64,000 nt of DNA. It comes from Paenibacillus agricola. Lineage in GTDB: Bacteria; Bacillota; Bacilli; Paenibacillales; NBRC-103111. The notes beneath the pieces are model-generated. The model searched no databases and was not told the DNA's origin. It saw nothing but the letters and a program-made list of their open reading frames with translations. The position numbers were made by a program, and so were the translations under genes. Shown piece by piece: positions 23,525 through 33,600 of this stretch (positions are counted from its first letter, which is position 1; every line of letters begins with the position of its first letter). The stretch is taken from contig NZ_JAAOIW010000008.1 in NCBI RefSeq assembly GCF_011440305.1, positions 124,001 through 188,000 of the forward strand. The letters run 5' to 3'.

Positions 23525-24415
23525 ATGAACCGATTTATGATTGGCCAGTACGGGGGCTTTAATTACAAAAAATACCACAGGGATTTTAGAGCCAGCTTTT
23601 GGGGAATAGAAGCCTGTTTATTCGAGGATGAACAAGATATCGAGAATTTGGTCAACCTCTCCAAGCAGGACGGCTTTCGTATCGGTGTCCATTTTCCTCT
23701 GCGTGCCGGCGTCTCGCCATTTAGGGATGCTTTATTTTTAGCCCATGACGAGGATACCCGGCAGCAGGCTTTTGACCATATCGAGCAGGAGCTGGACTAT
23801 TTAGTCCGTGTTCAACCGGAGTATATTTTGTTTCATTACCCTAAGCCTGTCATCTTGGATGATCGTGCCGATTGGAAAAATTGGCGTTTTGCCGATAGCC
23901 GTGAATTTGTGTATGAAAGCCAATATTCGTTTGAGGCGCTCAAGGAGAAAAGCGAGCAGTTATTTGAATGGCTGGCGCTTAAAGCTGAAAAGTATGGTTT
24001 TATACCCGTGCTAGAATTCGATGCGTTGAATGCCTATGTCTATGAATCTGATTTTTTGGAGTCCCTATTTATCCGTTACCCTACCATCAAATGCTGCCTC
24101 GATACCGGCCGGCTTTATTTACAGGAACGAACCGACCCGCATTTCAATGCACGGTTGGTTATCCGAAAATACGCAAAATACGCCGAAATCCTTCACTTAT
24201 CTACTTTAAAAATCAATGAGCAGATCGAGCATTATAAATATCCCGCCTTGCCTCACTTAGACCCTAATGAAGGGTGGGCTCCGATTGAAGACTATTTGCG
24301 AATTCTCAAGGAAGAAAACCCGGATACCCGAATTATGTTCGAGCATCGATCTGATTTAATCAGCGATGAACAGCTGGAGGCTTGTTATCAATGGGTTCAT
24401 GGCCTGCTGAAATGA
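23525..24415 (+). CDS. Sugar phosphate isomerase/epimerase-like TIM-barrel protein
   Basis: A 296-residue protein of the AP-endonuclease-2/xylose-isomerase-like TIM barrel fold. Visible family features are 'FWGIEACLF', 'FRIGVHFPLRAGV', 'EYILFHYPKPV', the glutamate strand 'FIPVLEFDALNAY', 'IKCCLDTGRLYL' and a terminal 'NPDTRIMFEHRSD', with metal-ligand type Glu, His and Asp residues. The reaction is unknown; members act on sugar phosphates or inositols, or repair DNA. The ATG at 23525 has GAGGGG just upstream, preferred over a GTG four codons earlier. It is convergent with the injection-system operon. Confidence 0.78.
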   Translation: MNRFMIGQYGGFNYKKYHRDFRASFWGIEACLFEDEQDIENLVNLSKQDGFRIGVHFPLRAGVSPFRDALFLAHDEDTRQQAFDHIEQELDYLVRVQPEYILFHYPKPVILDDRADWKNWRFADSREFVYESQYSFEALKEKSEQLFEWLALKAEKYGFIPVLEFDALNAYVYESDFLESLFIRYPTIKCCLDTGRLYLQERTDPHFNARLVIRKYAKYAEILHLSTLKINEQIEHYKYPALPHLDPNEGWAPIEDYLRILKEENPDTRIMFEHRSDLISDEQLEACYQWVHGLLK

Positions 24416-24445
24416 AAAAGAAGCCCCTGTGGGCTCCTTCGATAC
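24413..24445 (-). terminator. Terminator of the injection-system operon
   Basis: Read on the minus strand, GAAG-GA-GCCC pairs with GGGGCTTC and is followed by TTTTTC. It lies about 40 nt after the last gene of the long operon and abuts the stop codon of the convergent TIM-barrel gene. Confidence 0.7.
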
Positions 24446-24480
24446 TCATATGATGGTTATACGGGGTTAGGCTTTTCCCG

Positions 24481-26148
24481 TTACTGCTGCTCTTCCTGTC
24501 CGCTAGCTGTTTCCAGCAAAGCGATGTCAATCGTATTTCTTGCTTCATCCGCATCGGAGGTTTTTTTAAACGCCCACCAGCGAATATTGATCTGGGTCGC
24601 CTCTGTTGGCTGCTGAAGACGCACGCCAATGCGAAAGGTGCCCTTTTGCGGGTACAGAATCGTTCCCACTTTCACATCAGGACCGGTTGGCTCATATTCG
24701 CTTCCTTTGAATACATCGGCAGAGCCATAATATAAACGCTCGCTGCTGCTGAGAATATCGGAAATGTAATCGCCGTTTACTTCTTCAATGCCTGTGTAAA
24801 TAAACAGGTTACCCAGCCCCAGCCCATGCTCGATCTCAGGGGACACATAGCTCTTGCCCCCTCTTCCAAACGGGGAAGCCGCAAACTTGTTTAGTGCTTC
24901 CACCGGGATTTCGACAACGCCTGTCCGCATTTCATCGCCGCCTGGAGCCATAGCAGGCAATCCCAGATCAAAGCTTAGTTCGCTTTTTTGCTGGTCGAAC
25001 GTCACTTTAAGCTCCGGTGCTTGACCCCTCGAAATTTTTCGCAATTTGGATTTCGCTGTGATCGGCCCGCCTAATGAAGATTTAGAGGGCTCTTTTGGTG
25101 TAAGCTTTTGAAGGGCAGATGCGTTATATACATATTCATTAAACGGAACCTGGTCAACACGTTCAATCATATATGTGGGTCCCATTTGCAGCAGGCTTAT
25201 GCGTGCCAGATAGATGCACGGGTCGGAAGGCGAATCCAATGAAGCCTCCAGCGAGCGGTTCACGAAGTCATCCACCCATTGCTTGTCCACAGCCCCATCG
25301 ATAATCATGATCTCATTGGCACGGTTGGAGGACAAGCTTACCTGTTTGTCGCCGATTCGCAGCACCGCGTTATCCCGCTTGATACCAATCGTCCCCTTGC
25401 CCCTTGACGAGGCATCAGCGCGCAATTTCACCTTAACCTCATATTCGGTTTCCTGCTGATCCTGCGGTTCATTGAAGGATACCTTGTCTGCCTCTGCCCC
25501 CTCAACCAGAAGCTGCTGGGTGACCATCTCGAACTCGAACGATATTTTCGCAGCCTGCAGCGTTTTTTCTACACAGATCGACATCTCGAATATGTCGCCT
25601 GGATTGACATAACGTGGTGTTTTTTGCAAAACTCGAATTTGCCCATCCTGGTACAGTACACTGGTCTGCTCCATCAGGCTTTCAATCGGGAAGGCAGCAG
25701 GATCTGGCGCTTCCTCACGTATAAATAGCTTGTAGCTTTCCATCACACGATTGTATTCGCTAATTTCGTCGGAACGAACGGCCGCATTCGCTACGGAATG
25801 GACAGGCTCCTTGCCTTTCTCATCGTAAGCGAGGCACACATATACATTTTTGGCATATTCGTTATTAGTGAAGCCCTGCATCATGGACAGCTTTAATGTA
25901 ACCGGAGAAGGAATAATAATTTCCCTGCCCAATGCATCAATCGCCGCCCCCATCTCCACCGAAACCGACTTATCGTCAACGGCAATAACCTGCAGCCCCG
26001 TGATCACACCGGCACCATGCAGCAGCCTGTTCATTAAGCGGCGTTTGTCGTTAAAATATTTTTGCTCCGATTCAAAGTCACGGACGGTCAGCAGCTTGCC
26101 ATAAAAATAGCGATTGCGTTCAAACGGATAGTAGCGTGTTTTTTTCAT
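24481..26148 (-). CDS. eCIS-associated baseplate-region protein of unknown function
   Basis: A 555-residue protein at the end of the injection-system operon. Its N-terminus carries the phrase 'FYGKLLTVRDFESEQ' followed by 'FNDKRRLMNRLLHGAGVITGLQV', a pattern I associate with a protein repeatedly found beside baseplate genes in eCIS loci of cyanobacteria and actinobacteria. The middle and C-terminal parts look beta-rich and have no enzyme motif. The ATG at 26148 (MKKTRYYPFE) is chosen because GAGGGGG lies 8 nt upstream; the frame extends 15 codons further without such a site. A role at the distal baseplate, as fibre-like or host-contact part, is inference. Confidence 0.72.
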   Translation of the reverse strand: MKKTRYYPFERNRYFYGKLLTVRDFESEQKYFNDKRRLMNRLLHGAGVITGLQVIAVDDKSVSVEMGAAIDALGREIIIPSPVTLKLSMMQGFTNNEYAKNVYVCLAYDEKGKEPVHSVANAAVRSDEISEYNRVMESYKLFIREEAPDPAAFPIESLMEQTSVLYQDGQIRVLQKTPRYVNPGDIFEMSICVEKTLQAAKISFEFEMVTQQLLVEGAEADKVSFNEPQDQQETEYEVKVKLRADASSRGKGTIGIKRDNAVLRIGDKQVSLSSNRANEIMIIDGAVDKQWVDDFVNRSLEASLDSPSDPCIYLARISLLQMGPTYMIERVDQVPFNEYVYNASALQKLTPKEPSKSSLGGPITAKSKLRKISRGQAPELKVTFDQQKSELSFDLGLPAMAPGGDEMRTGVVEIPVEALNKFAASPFGRGGKSYVSPEIEHGLGLGNLFIYTGIEEVNGDYISDILSSSERLYYGSADVFKGSEYEPTGPDVKVGTILYPQKGTFRIGVRLQQPTEATQINIRWWAFKKTSDADEARNTIDIALLETASGQEEQQ

Positions 26149-26222
26149 CAAATATTCCCCCTCGCCTTCCCCTGTTAAGATTGTGCCCTGCATATTGAGC
26201 TGAGTGCCAAGATCGGGCAGCC

Positions 26223-28331
26223 TTATTCCAATTCGGAATCCAGCCCCAACCGGGTATGGATATCCATTCGTTTGTCACGGTCAAGATCGATCAGCACCGT
26301 GTTGTAAGGCATGGATGATTTCTGATCCAGCGTAAGCAGCGTAGGCTCAGAAAGATACGTGTTAATTCCCATATACGAGTGCATATCCATGTACATCCAT
26401 GGCTGCAGCAAGGTTAGCTTGCATTCAGTAAAAGCGGGCTTTTGGTCGTTAATGATCGATTCAATAATTAAGCGCTGCTTATCGGTTTGTATGCAATCCT
26501 GTGGGAGCATAACGCAAAAGCAATAAGGGTTATCCCCGTACAAGCGGGACAACAGCTCGCGCAGCTCCGACTTTTCCTGCATTTGCTTCATTTGAAAATA
26601 CTCGACGATGTAGGCTTCCGCTCCCGTATAAATCTGCAGCATCCGCACCAAACCTTGCCTTGTGCCACGCAGCTTATACAGATCAGGGGCTTGCCTAATC
26701 AGTTGGCGCAGCTTGTCTTCTCCCCAGGACTCGTCCTCGTTCACGGCAAGCCATGAGCCTAGCCAGGTTAAATATTGGCCATGTACAGCATCGGGATCAA
26801 AATATTTGGAGATATGGTCGATTTTCTCTTCCATTTCCTGAAAATACGATCCAAACAAAGCGAGAAACCGTTCCAAAAACCGGCCTTCATCCTGCTGCTC
26901 CCGGTAGATGGCAGGCAGGTAGGAAATCAGTGATTCTTTGGGAAAATAAACACGCAGCCTCTTCAGTACTGGCGAGCGGCGTTCACTTCCCACGACTTCA
27001 AGCTTCAGCCACAGATAGCGGCCCTTGGCATTCATGAGCAGCGCATCCCGTGGATTGGTTATAGGCTCCGACCACAGGTCACGCGTAGCCCTAAGTTTAT
27101 CTCGGAGCGGAATGGCCGCGTTATTCAAATACTCGCTAAAATCCGTATATTCATTATCCAGCCACTGCTCATTACGGTCAGAGGTGTAATAGTAAAGCCG
27201 GACCTGTGTTTCATCCGGTATGGCTGCCTCTAATTGCACCCGATGCCACTCAGTTTCGGTGGATCTTGTATCCAGGGCTGAGGAGAGGTATATACCTTCT
27301 GGCAGCAGTGTTTCCGGCAGCTCCAGTGTCCTTGGCTGCGGCTCCAGAATCGTGATTTCGCCCGTTTCGCCACTGAGTACATACATCCAGTCGCGCGAAC
27401 CAGAGAGCAGCTTATCGGTTCGTCCGCGAAAGCCGGATACCTTAGCTTGAAACTCGCCGTGCTCCCCAAATTTCAGGATAAAGCGTTCATCCTCTTCATC
27501 AGGTCCCACGTATCGGCTGTCGCCAATATATATATTATTATTCGTATCAATGGAAAGCCCTGCAAAAGCACCCTTGGGAGCGATGGAGAATTGGGCAGAT
27601 AGCCTGCCGTCCTCCTGAAGGCATGTTACCAGCTTCAGGCTTGTATCAAACAGATATACCGTTCCCGCTGTATTAACGGCTGTATAATATCTTTTGAGCA
27701 ATTCGGCTGCAGGTGTCACTTGCTCCAAGCGAAGCGAATCATGCTGGAACACATGGAGCGGTTCACCCGATGAGCTCCACTGCACAACTCCGATTCTTCC
27801 TCCTTCCGGGACTTCTTCTTTTCCATTCACCCCAATAATCATATCTAACGGAATTACCGTGTACACTCTCTTTTGCGAATCGGTCCCAATGGCCAGAGGA
27901 TAGAACGGACTGCCTTGCCAATCCCTAGCTGACCAGACCTGCTGGCTATTGGACACGGAGTAGGCGGCCATACGCCGTTCGCTAAAGGGATCAGCCACAT
28001 ATAGGGTATCGCCGCTTGATGCCAGCATCGCTCCTCCTGTGAACAACTCATGCCCTTGACGAAATAGCTGCTCGGTATATTGATTCTCGGCATCATACGA
28101 CCAGACGACCGCTTGCTCATCCAGCACGAACAGCTTGCCACCTTTTCCTACTGCAAAATCAAGGGGATGCTCAGGGCCATTCATCTCCCCGGGCTGTATG
28201 ACCTTGTACACGCCATGCTTTTCCGTTTGATGAATCCCAAGCCCCCCGTCTACCATATGGAGATTGTAATAGCTGCCTTTATCCCAATCCGACCTTTTAT
28301 TAAGCGAGAAAAATTGGTACGGCTCCTGCAC
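26223..28331 (-). CDS. Tail protein I-like baseplate protein with N-terminal propeller-like region
   Basis: About 702 residues. The C-terminal 230 residues match the phage P2 gpI/tail-protein-I family as found in eCIS ('LPAIYREQQDEGRFLERFLALF', 'YLTWLGSWLAVNEDESWGEDKLRQLI', 'YKLRGTRQGLVRMLQIYTG'). The preceding 450 residues have repeated beta segments of the NHL/SMP-30 type ('GKGGKLFVLDEQAVVWSYD', 'IDTNNNIYIGDSRYV') and a jelly-roll-like stretch. The frame opens with GTG at 28352, but GAAGGGGG fits a GTG at 28331 better. It lies directly after the gpJ-like gene. Phage gpI caps the baseplate wedge and anchors fibres; the propeller could be the recognition part. Confidence 0.82.
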   Translation of the reverse strand: MQEPYQFFSLNKRSDWDKGSYYNLHMVDGGLGIHQTEKHGVYKVIQPGEMNGPEHPLDFAVGKGGKLFVLDEQAVVWSYDAENQYTEQLFRQGHELFTGGAMLASSGDTLYVADPFSERRMAAYSVSNSQQVWSARDWQGSPFYPLAIGTDSQKRVYTVIPLDMIIGVNGKEEVPEGGRIGVVQWSSSGEPLHVFQHDSLRLEQVTPAAELLKRYYTAVNTAGTVYLFDTSLKLVTCLQEDGRLSAQFSIAPKGAFAGLSIDTNNNIYIGDSRYVGPDEEDERFILKFGEHGEFQAKVSGFRGRTDKLLSGSRDWMYVLSGETGEITILEPQPRTLELPETLLPEGIYLSSALDTRSTETEWHRVQLEAAIPDETQVRLYYYTSDRNEQWLDNEYTDFSEYLNNAAIPLRDKLRATRDLWSEPITNPRDALLMNAKGRYLWLKLEVVGSERRSPVLKRLRVYFPKESLISYLPAIYREQQDEGRFLERFLALFGSYFQEMEEKIDHISKYFDPDAVHGQYLTWLGSWLAVNEDESWGEDKLRQLIRQAPDLYKLRGTRQGLVRMLQIYTGAEAYIVEYFQMKQMQEKSELRELLSRLYGDNPYCFCVMLPQDCIQTDKQRLIIESIINDQKPAFTECKLTLLQPWMYMDMHSYMGINTYLSEPTLLTLDQKSSMPYNTVLIDLDRDKRMDIHTRLGLDSELE

Positions 28332-28355
28332 ACCTTTCACCCCCTTCGACACTAT

Positions 28356-30596
28356 CTAGACATCGGTTTTACTGACAAGCTCGACCTGGTGCTCGCCGGA
28401 GGTAACCAACCCATAGGGAGGAATAAGAATATCTCCGCTTGCATTTTTTCGTGCACCCGCACCCTCGTAATCTATCCATAGATCCTGAACGTAAACAACA
28501 CCCTTTAGCCGGCTTATCACTCCATAAATGTCGCCTTTGTACACAGCCCGCCCAAACGTCCAGCCCTTTGAACCGTCCGAACGGTCGAGCGGCTGAAGCA
28601 GGCCATATAACTGATGAAGAATAAGCCTCGACTCATCCTTCATCTGTGGCTCCATAACGACTACGGCATGCACCGTAATTTTAATATAGGCGGCCGGAAT
28701 TACGTGAAGCTCTGTAGTCAGCAAGCGATGCAAATCGAGATGCTTATGCACGGTTCGCAGGAAGCCTTCGCTTGCTTTGGGCTGGGCGGCTTCACTATAG
28801 GGGACGACAACAACTGTCATCTGGGCAGCTTCCTTGGCCTGCTGCTCCTCGACCATACCCGGTTTATATAACGGTATCGCCTTAACCCTCGCAACACGAA
28901 GTCCCGGTGTGGCACGCGCGATCATCTCATAATCCTCCCCTGTAACCGCACGGTAAGGAGTATGAAGATCGCGGCGCACCCGATGCTTGGCTTCCTCCAG
29001 CGACTCAGCCTCCGCCCCGCCTGAAGCAGGAACCGGATTCGTCACACGCAAGTCCAGCAGCTCCGGGTCCTCTGTAGCGAGCTCAGAGATCATGCCGTTC
29101 TTCACATTGCCGCGCTGGCCTCCGCCAGTTTTCAAGGAAATGATCCGCAAGTTGTCTTGCTCCGACGCATGGGGGATCCAGCCTGCCTCGTTGTTGCCAA
29201 AGCAGAACATATTCTCGGCTTCATCCCACATATAATGCCGGTCCTCAGAGCCGGAGTTGTCAAAGTCCTCAACCCTCGACCAGTCCTCCCACAAAAAGCC
29301 GGGTTTGCCGGGTTCCCTCCGACCTACCTGTAACAATAGCGAAGCGGTCAAACAACCCTGCGCCTGTTGTACCTCAAATTCCTGCTGGGGCAAGCCGCTG
29401 CTTTTGCCAATCCAGCGATCCAGCTCAAAATCCGGTACGTAGGAAATAAGCCGAATTGTACGTTTGCCCTCGGGGGGGATATTCCCGTTCACACCATCAC
29501 CGAATCGTATTTCGGTCACCTTGCTTACAGGATCCCTTACCAGCGCGTAGCTGGAATCCTCAGGACCGCAACGCCCCAAATCCGTTACGGCCTGCCAATC
29601 CCGCCAATCACCACCTGGCTCACGTACTTGTACAATGTTCAGCCCATAGTACGGCAAATGAGCCACCCTGCTGCATACAATTCCTGCCTCGCCCGTACTG
29701 TTAAAATGAATAACCTCACTCCAAGTAGTCTGCTGGACCGCTGTCACTGCGTTGATGTGCACCTGCTCAAGCTTGGGCGATAGCTCATACCCTTCGCGCT
29801 CCAAGGTACAGCACAGCCAATAACGCCGCTTATCATTCGCCGGATGGACCAGCATCGGCCGCATCGGTGTATGAAGCCGGAATACCAATTGTCCTGATTG
29901 TGACAGTTGCACCGTAGCATCATGGACGAGCTCGACTGGCAGCCAGCCCTCACCATCCTCAGAGCCTACATATTTCCAAGATACATCCCCTGAGGAGATG
30001 AGCTCCGCTGTTCCATCCGCCGCTTTGCCAACAGGCACGGGATATCCGTCAAACAGTTTAAAGGAAATCGTGATCAGGACATCCTGTGGAAGCTCCCGAT
30101 CAAAGCCTAAATACAGCTTGCTGCCGCTTTTGGCTTCCGGTCCGAAAGCGTAATAAGCTACACTGTCATGCTGGTTGGAGGAGGTGTAGTCACTTGCTGC
30201 CACATCGGTCCGCACGATGATTTTATCCAAGGTAGACGGTACGATCTGCAAGGTATGGCTTGTTTCGAACATTTGGTCGATCGCCATCAGCTTTGTCCCT
30301 TTGGGCAGCACATGCTGCTCTTGCAAGCCTGTAAAGGTAAGCTGGGCTGTTGCCGGAGTAGACTCCCGCAGATGGATACCGAGCAGCTTTAGAAACTTCC
30401 GTTCATTTTTTTCGGTAATTCGGTTTAAATAATATTGCTGAACTTCCGTCATCCAGGACATCAATTCAACTAAGGTAATACCGGGATCATGCGCGTTTTC
30501 ATCTGTCCACTGCGGAAATAGCTTAGGGATCGCCCTACGGGCTTCCTCAACAATCTGGTCAAAATAACGGTCATCCAAATTAGGGATGGGCAGCAA
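28356..30596 (-). CDS. Baseplate assembly protein, gpJ-like (TIGR02243 type; Pvc11/12 equivalent)
   Basis: A 746-residue baseplate wedge protein. The N-terminus 'DENAHDPGITLVELMSWMTEVQQYYLNRITEKNERKFL' (quoted only in part: DPGITLVELMSWMTE) and later 'EARRAIPKLFPQW', 'IRFGDGVNGNIPPEGKRTIR', 'GQRGNVKNGMISEL' and 'HTPYRAVTGEDYEMIARATPG' are typical of the eCIS/phage putative baseplate assembly family related to T4 gp6 and P2 gpJ. Start is TTG with AGGAGGTG 8 nt before it. It is flanked by a larger gpJ-like paralogue and the tail-I gene, the usual order. Confidence 0.9.
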   Translation of the reverse strand: MLPIPNLDDRYFDQIVEEARRAIPKLFPQWTDENAHDPGITLVELMSWMTEVQQYYLNRITEKNERKFLKLLGIHLRESTPATAQLTFTGLQEQHVLPKGTKLMAIDQMFETSHTLQIVPSTLDKIIVRTDVAASDYTSSNQHDSVAYYAFGPEAKSGSKLYLGFDRELPQDVLITISFKLFDGYPVPVGKAADGTAELISSGDVSWKYVGSEDGEGWLPVELVHDATVQLSQSGQLVFRLHTPMRPMLVHPANDKRRYWLCCTLEREGYELSPKLEQVHINAVTAVQQTTWSEVIHFNSTGEAGIVCSRVAHLPYYGLNIVQVREPGGDWRDWQAVTDLGRCGPEDSSYALVRDPVSKVTEIRFGDGVNGNIPPEGKRTIRLISYVPDFELDRWIGKSSGLPQQEFEVQQAQGCLTASLLLQVGRREPGKPGFLWEDWSRVEDFDNSGSEDRHYMWDEAENMFCFGNNEAGWIPHASEQDNLRIISLKTGGGQRGNVKNGMISELATEDPELLDLRVTNPVPASGGAEAESLEEAKHRVRRDLHTPYRAVTGEDYEMIARATPGLRVARVKAIPLYKPGMVEEQQAKEAAQMTVVVVPYSEAAQPKASEGFLRTVHKHLDLHRLLTTELHVIPAAYIKITVHAVVVMEPQMKDESRLILHQLYGLLQPLDRSDGSKGWTFGRAVYKGDIYGVISRLKGVVYVQDLWIDYEGAGARKNASGDILIPPYGLVTSGEHQVELVSKTDV

Positions 30597-30653
30597 TCGT
30601 TACACCTCCTATCCTTTTAATTACTATTATAAACTATCTTTTTAATTACCTAT

Positions 30654-33600
30654 TTAAATCGCATTAACAACGACCCTATGGGTTCCACTAATTATGATAC
30701 CATGCAGCAGCGACGGGAGGCTATTTACATTCAGCTCGGTGCGGACATTATCCTCCAGCTTGTATACGGCCATATAAAGCTTCTCCACATGGTTAATTGA
30801 ATGGATCGATTTTAATAAAGCGTAAAACATCGATTGGTGGATATCCTGGCCAATCTCCCAGCCCTTACCATCATAGTTGCCAGAAAGTGGATCCAGAAAT
30901 CGCTGAAGCTTGGCAATCGCTTCAAGCTCTGTTGGCACAATCGCCTCAATCCCTTGAACAGCGACATAAGCAGTCACCGATATTTCCAGAAAAGCAGGCT
31001 GGATCACCTGAATCCGATTGGGCAGAGCTACTAGATTCGAAGCACGCTGCAGCACGTAGCGTTCAACCTGCCGTTTCAATTCAGGGAAAGCAGCAAGGCC
31101 GCCTACCCCTTCCTGGGGAAGAATAACCAAAGTGATACAACCAATATCTGGCTCAACCAAGGCATTATAGTTGGCCAGGCATTTAACCCTGGCAATGTTC
31201 GGATAAGCCTCACGTGCCAGCCATTCGAAGTCTTTCGCCGTAACGGCACGGCCACGGTGCTTCAGCTGCTGCGGTCCTCGGCGCATTGCCGATTCCTCGC
31301 TCTCTGCGTCGCAGCCTCCAGATGCGGCTTCAGGATTCATCGCGCCTCCAACAAAGGCAATCGAATTTTGCAGGCTGGCAATTTGCCCTGCCCCCACGTT
31401 GCCCGCCTTGCCACGCGTGACGGTGTAGTTGACCTTGATCTGCTCCACGCCGCCTTGCGGCGGAACCATGCCATGGATGCCATCCCCAAAACGGATGCGC
31501 CCATAGGTTCGGTCAATCGTGTAGTGGCGGTCCTCACTGCCGGAATCGCTTAAATGGGCGATCGGATGCCATTTCACCCAGAGCCGGTAGATGTAACCAT
31601 CCGTATCGCGGATCACATCCAGCTCCAGCGTTCCCTGCTCCATATGCCGGCGTACCTCTTCCTCCGCCATCTTCCCTGTTTCATCCACCCATACCGTTTC
31701 GGAAACGACGGGGGTACGGCTTAGCTGGAATTCAGAAGCAATATCCCCTACACGCGGATCCGGGTATTCGTTGGTGACCGATTCCTGCTGCATCGCTTTT
31801 ATCGTATTCAGGTACAAACCATTGACGATAGGAAAAGCCGTGGTGCCTGAATGGTCATCATACTTATCATCCCTGTTCACGACTCGCAGCCAATAGCCGT
31901 CTTGGCCAAACCAAACCTTCCTCTGAAAATCCGCCGGGCCGGCAAACTGCACAGTTCCGTTCCTGGTCAGTCCATTGGTATCATCAATCACCTTAAGAGG
32001 CGCCCATCTGGGCCCTTCTCCGAGGAAGCCATTCTGCCAATACTCCCACTCCAAAAGCGGAATATCCCGCTCGGTAAGCCTTTGCGGCTGTACAGATACG
32101 AACACGGAGAGTGGTCCTTTGACAGGCGGCAGATCCAAGGCTACATAAAGTGACGGATGCTCCACCTCCATATGAAAAAAAGGCTGGAACAGCTCAGCTT
32201 GCCCGCGGCTTTGCCGGGTTTGGTCCAAGATTTCTGTATGGTTCAAGGATAAGCAGCGGTGCAACTGGTACATCCGCTCCTCAGGGTACTCATAAGTCAA
32301 GGATACGTTCTCCAGCCAAGGAGAATGGTAAAGCGGCAGTACGGAATATAAATTATCAATCTGAATAATTCTTGCCCGTACCCAATAGTTCAAGTGGGAG
32401 TTAACGTACGATTCCTCCAGGTCCATGGGGCACCGGAATTTCACCTGATGGTTTAGCAGCTCTTCGCCTGGGCGATAAAATAACCGTTCCGCATCTCGTC
32501 CAGCCTCTAGGCGCACCCATGAAATGCCATTCCAATATTCCCAGATGACCTTGGCCACCGCTACGATCGGTGGGTTCGGCCTCTCAAAGGTGGATTTTTT
32601 CATGATCGGCTTCCAGTCCACGACCTGCCCTTGCTCGGTTTGAAAGCGATTCACGATCACCTTCAACGCAAACGACAGCGTGATCAGCCCGTCACGTTTG
32701 CTCAAGGCTTCCTTGCTTGATACATAAAACGTTCCATAGGGAATAAACTGGTCCCCGAAGGGGTAAAAGCCGGTAGCATCCGCTTGAACATCATTATAAA
32801 ACATAATATCCGGTGAGATTCCCCCACGATTCAGGTTATCGACATAATCGGTCTTCACCTGGATGCGATCCAGCTCCAGACCTTGGTCGGCGAGTGAAAG
32901 CATAGGAGCCGCCGTCCTTTTCATCCGGCATTGAATAAAGCGCCCGCTCCACTCGGATAATTGCTGTTCAGCAATCTCGCCAAGCTGCATTTTATGTAAA
33001 ACTACACGATTGCCAATCGCCTCCACCTTGTCAAAGGGCACCCAGCCATCAGCCGTTGCATATCGCCATTCAGCCAATAAGGGATTCGCTAAAAGCTGAC
33101 AAATCTCCGGCTCCTCGTGAGGCTTTCTCGAATGCCCTATAGCGATTTCAATGCGCGCTGTTTCCCGCAGCAGGAACAAATGGCTGTGCTCCAGGTAAAG
33201 CACATGCTCCTGCAGGTCCACCCCGTCCTGCAGTTGAAATAAGGGGGTTGGCGCAGAAAGCCCCTCTCTTGAGGCAGTAATAAAAGATTCCGGAATCTGA
33301 ATAATGCTATCATGCTTCTTGCTGGTCAAAAAAGCGGCAGTAAACATGGCAGGTGTCAGCAATAGGGTTCGCTCGGTTTCAAACAAAATATCTTCTTGTT
33401 CTCCTTGCGCTGCCACTTGGGTACCGACTGGAATCAGCACGGGCTCCCGCATTCCCGCATTCAAGCGGAACGTCACATAAGCACTTGCCGGACGCGCTGG
33501 CAGCAGCGTCACATCGAACAGGTTCATAAAAGCAACCAGATTTTTAACAGGCACCCGGTTTAGCCGCTTTATATTGCCATGAAACATATCAGCAAACAAC

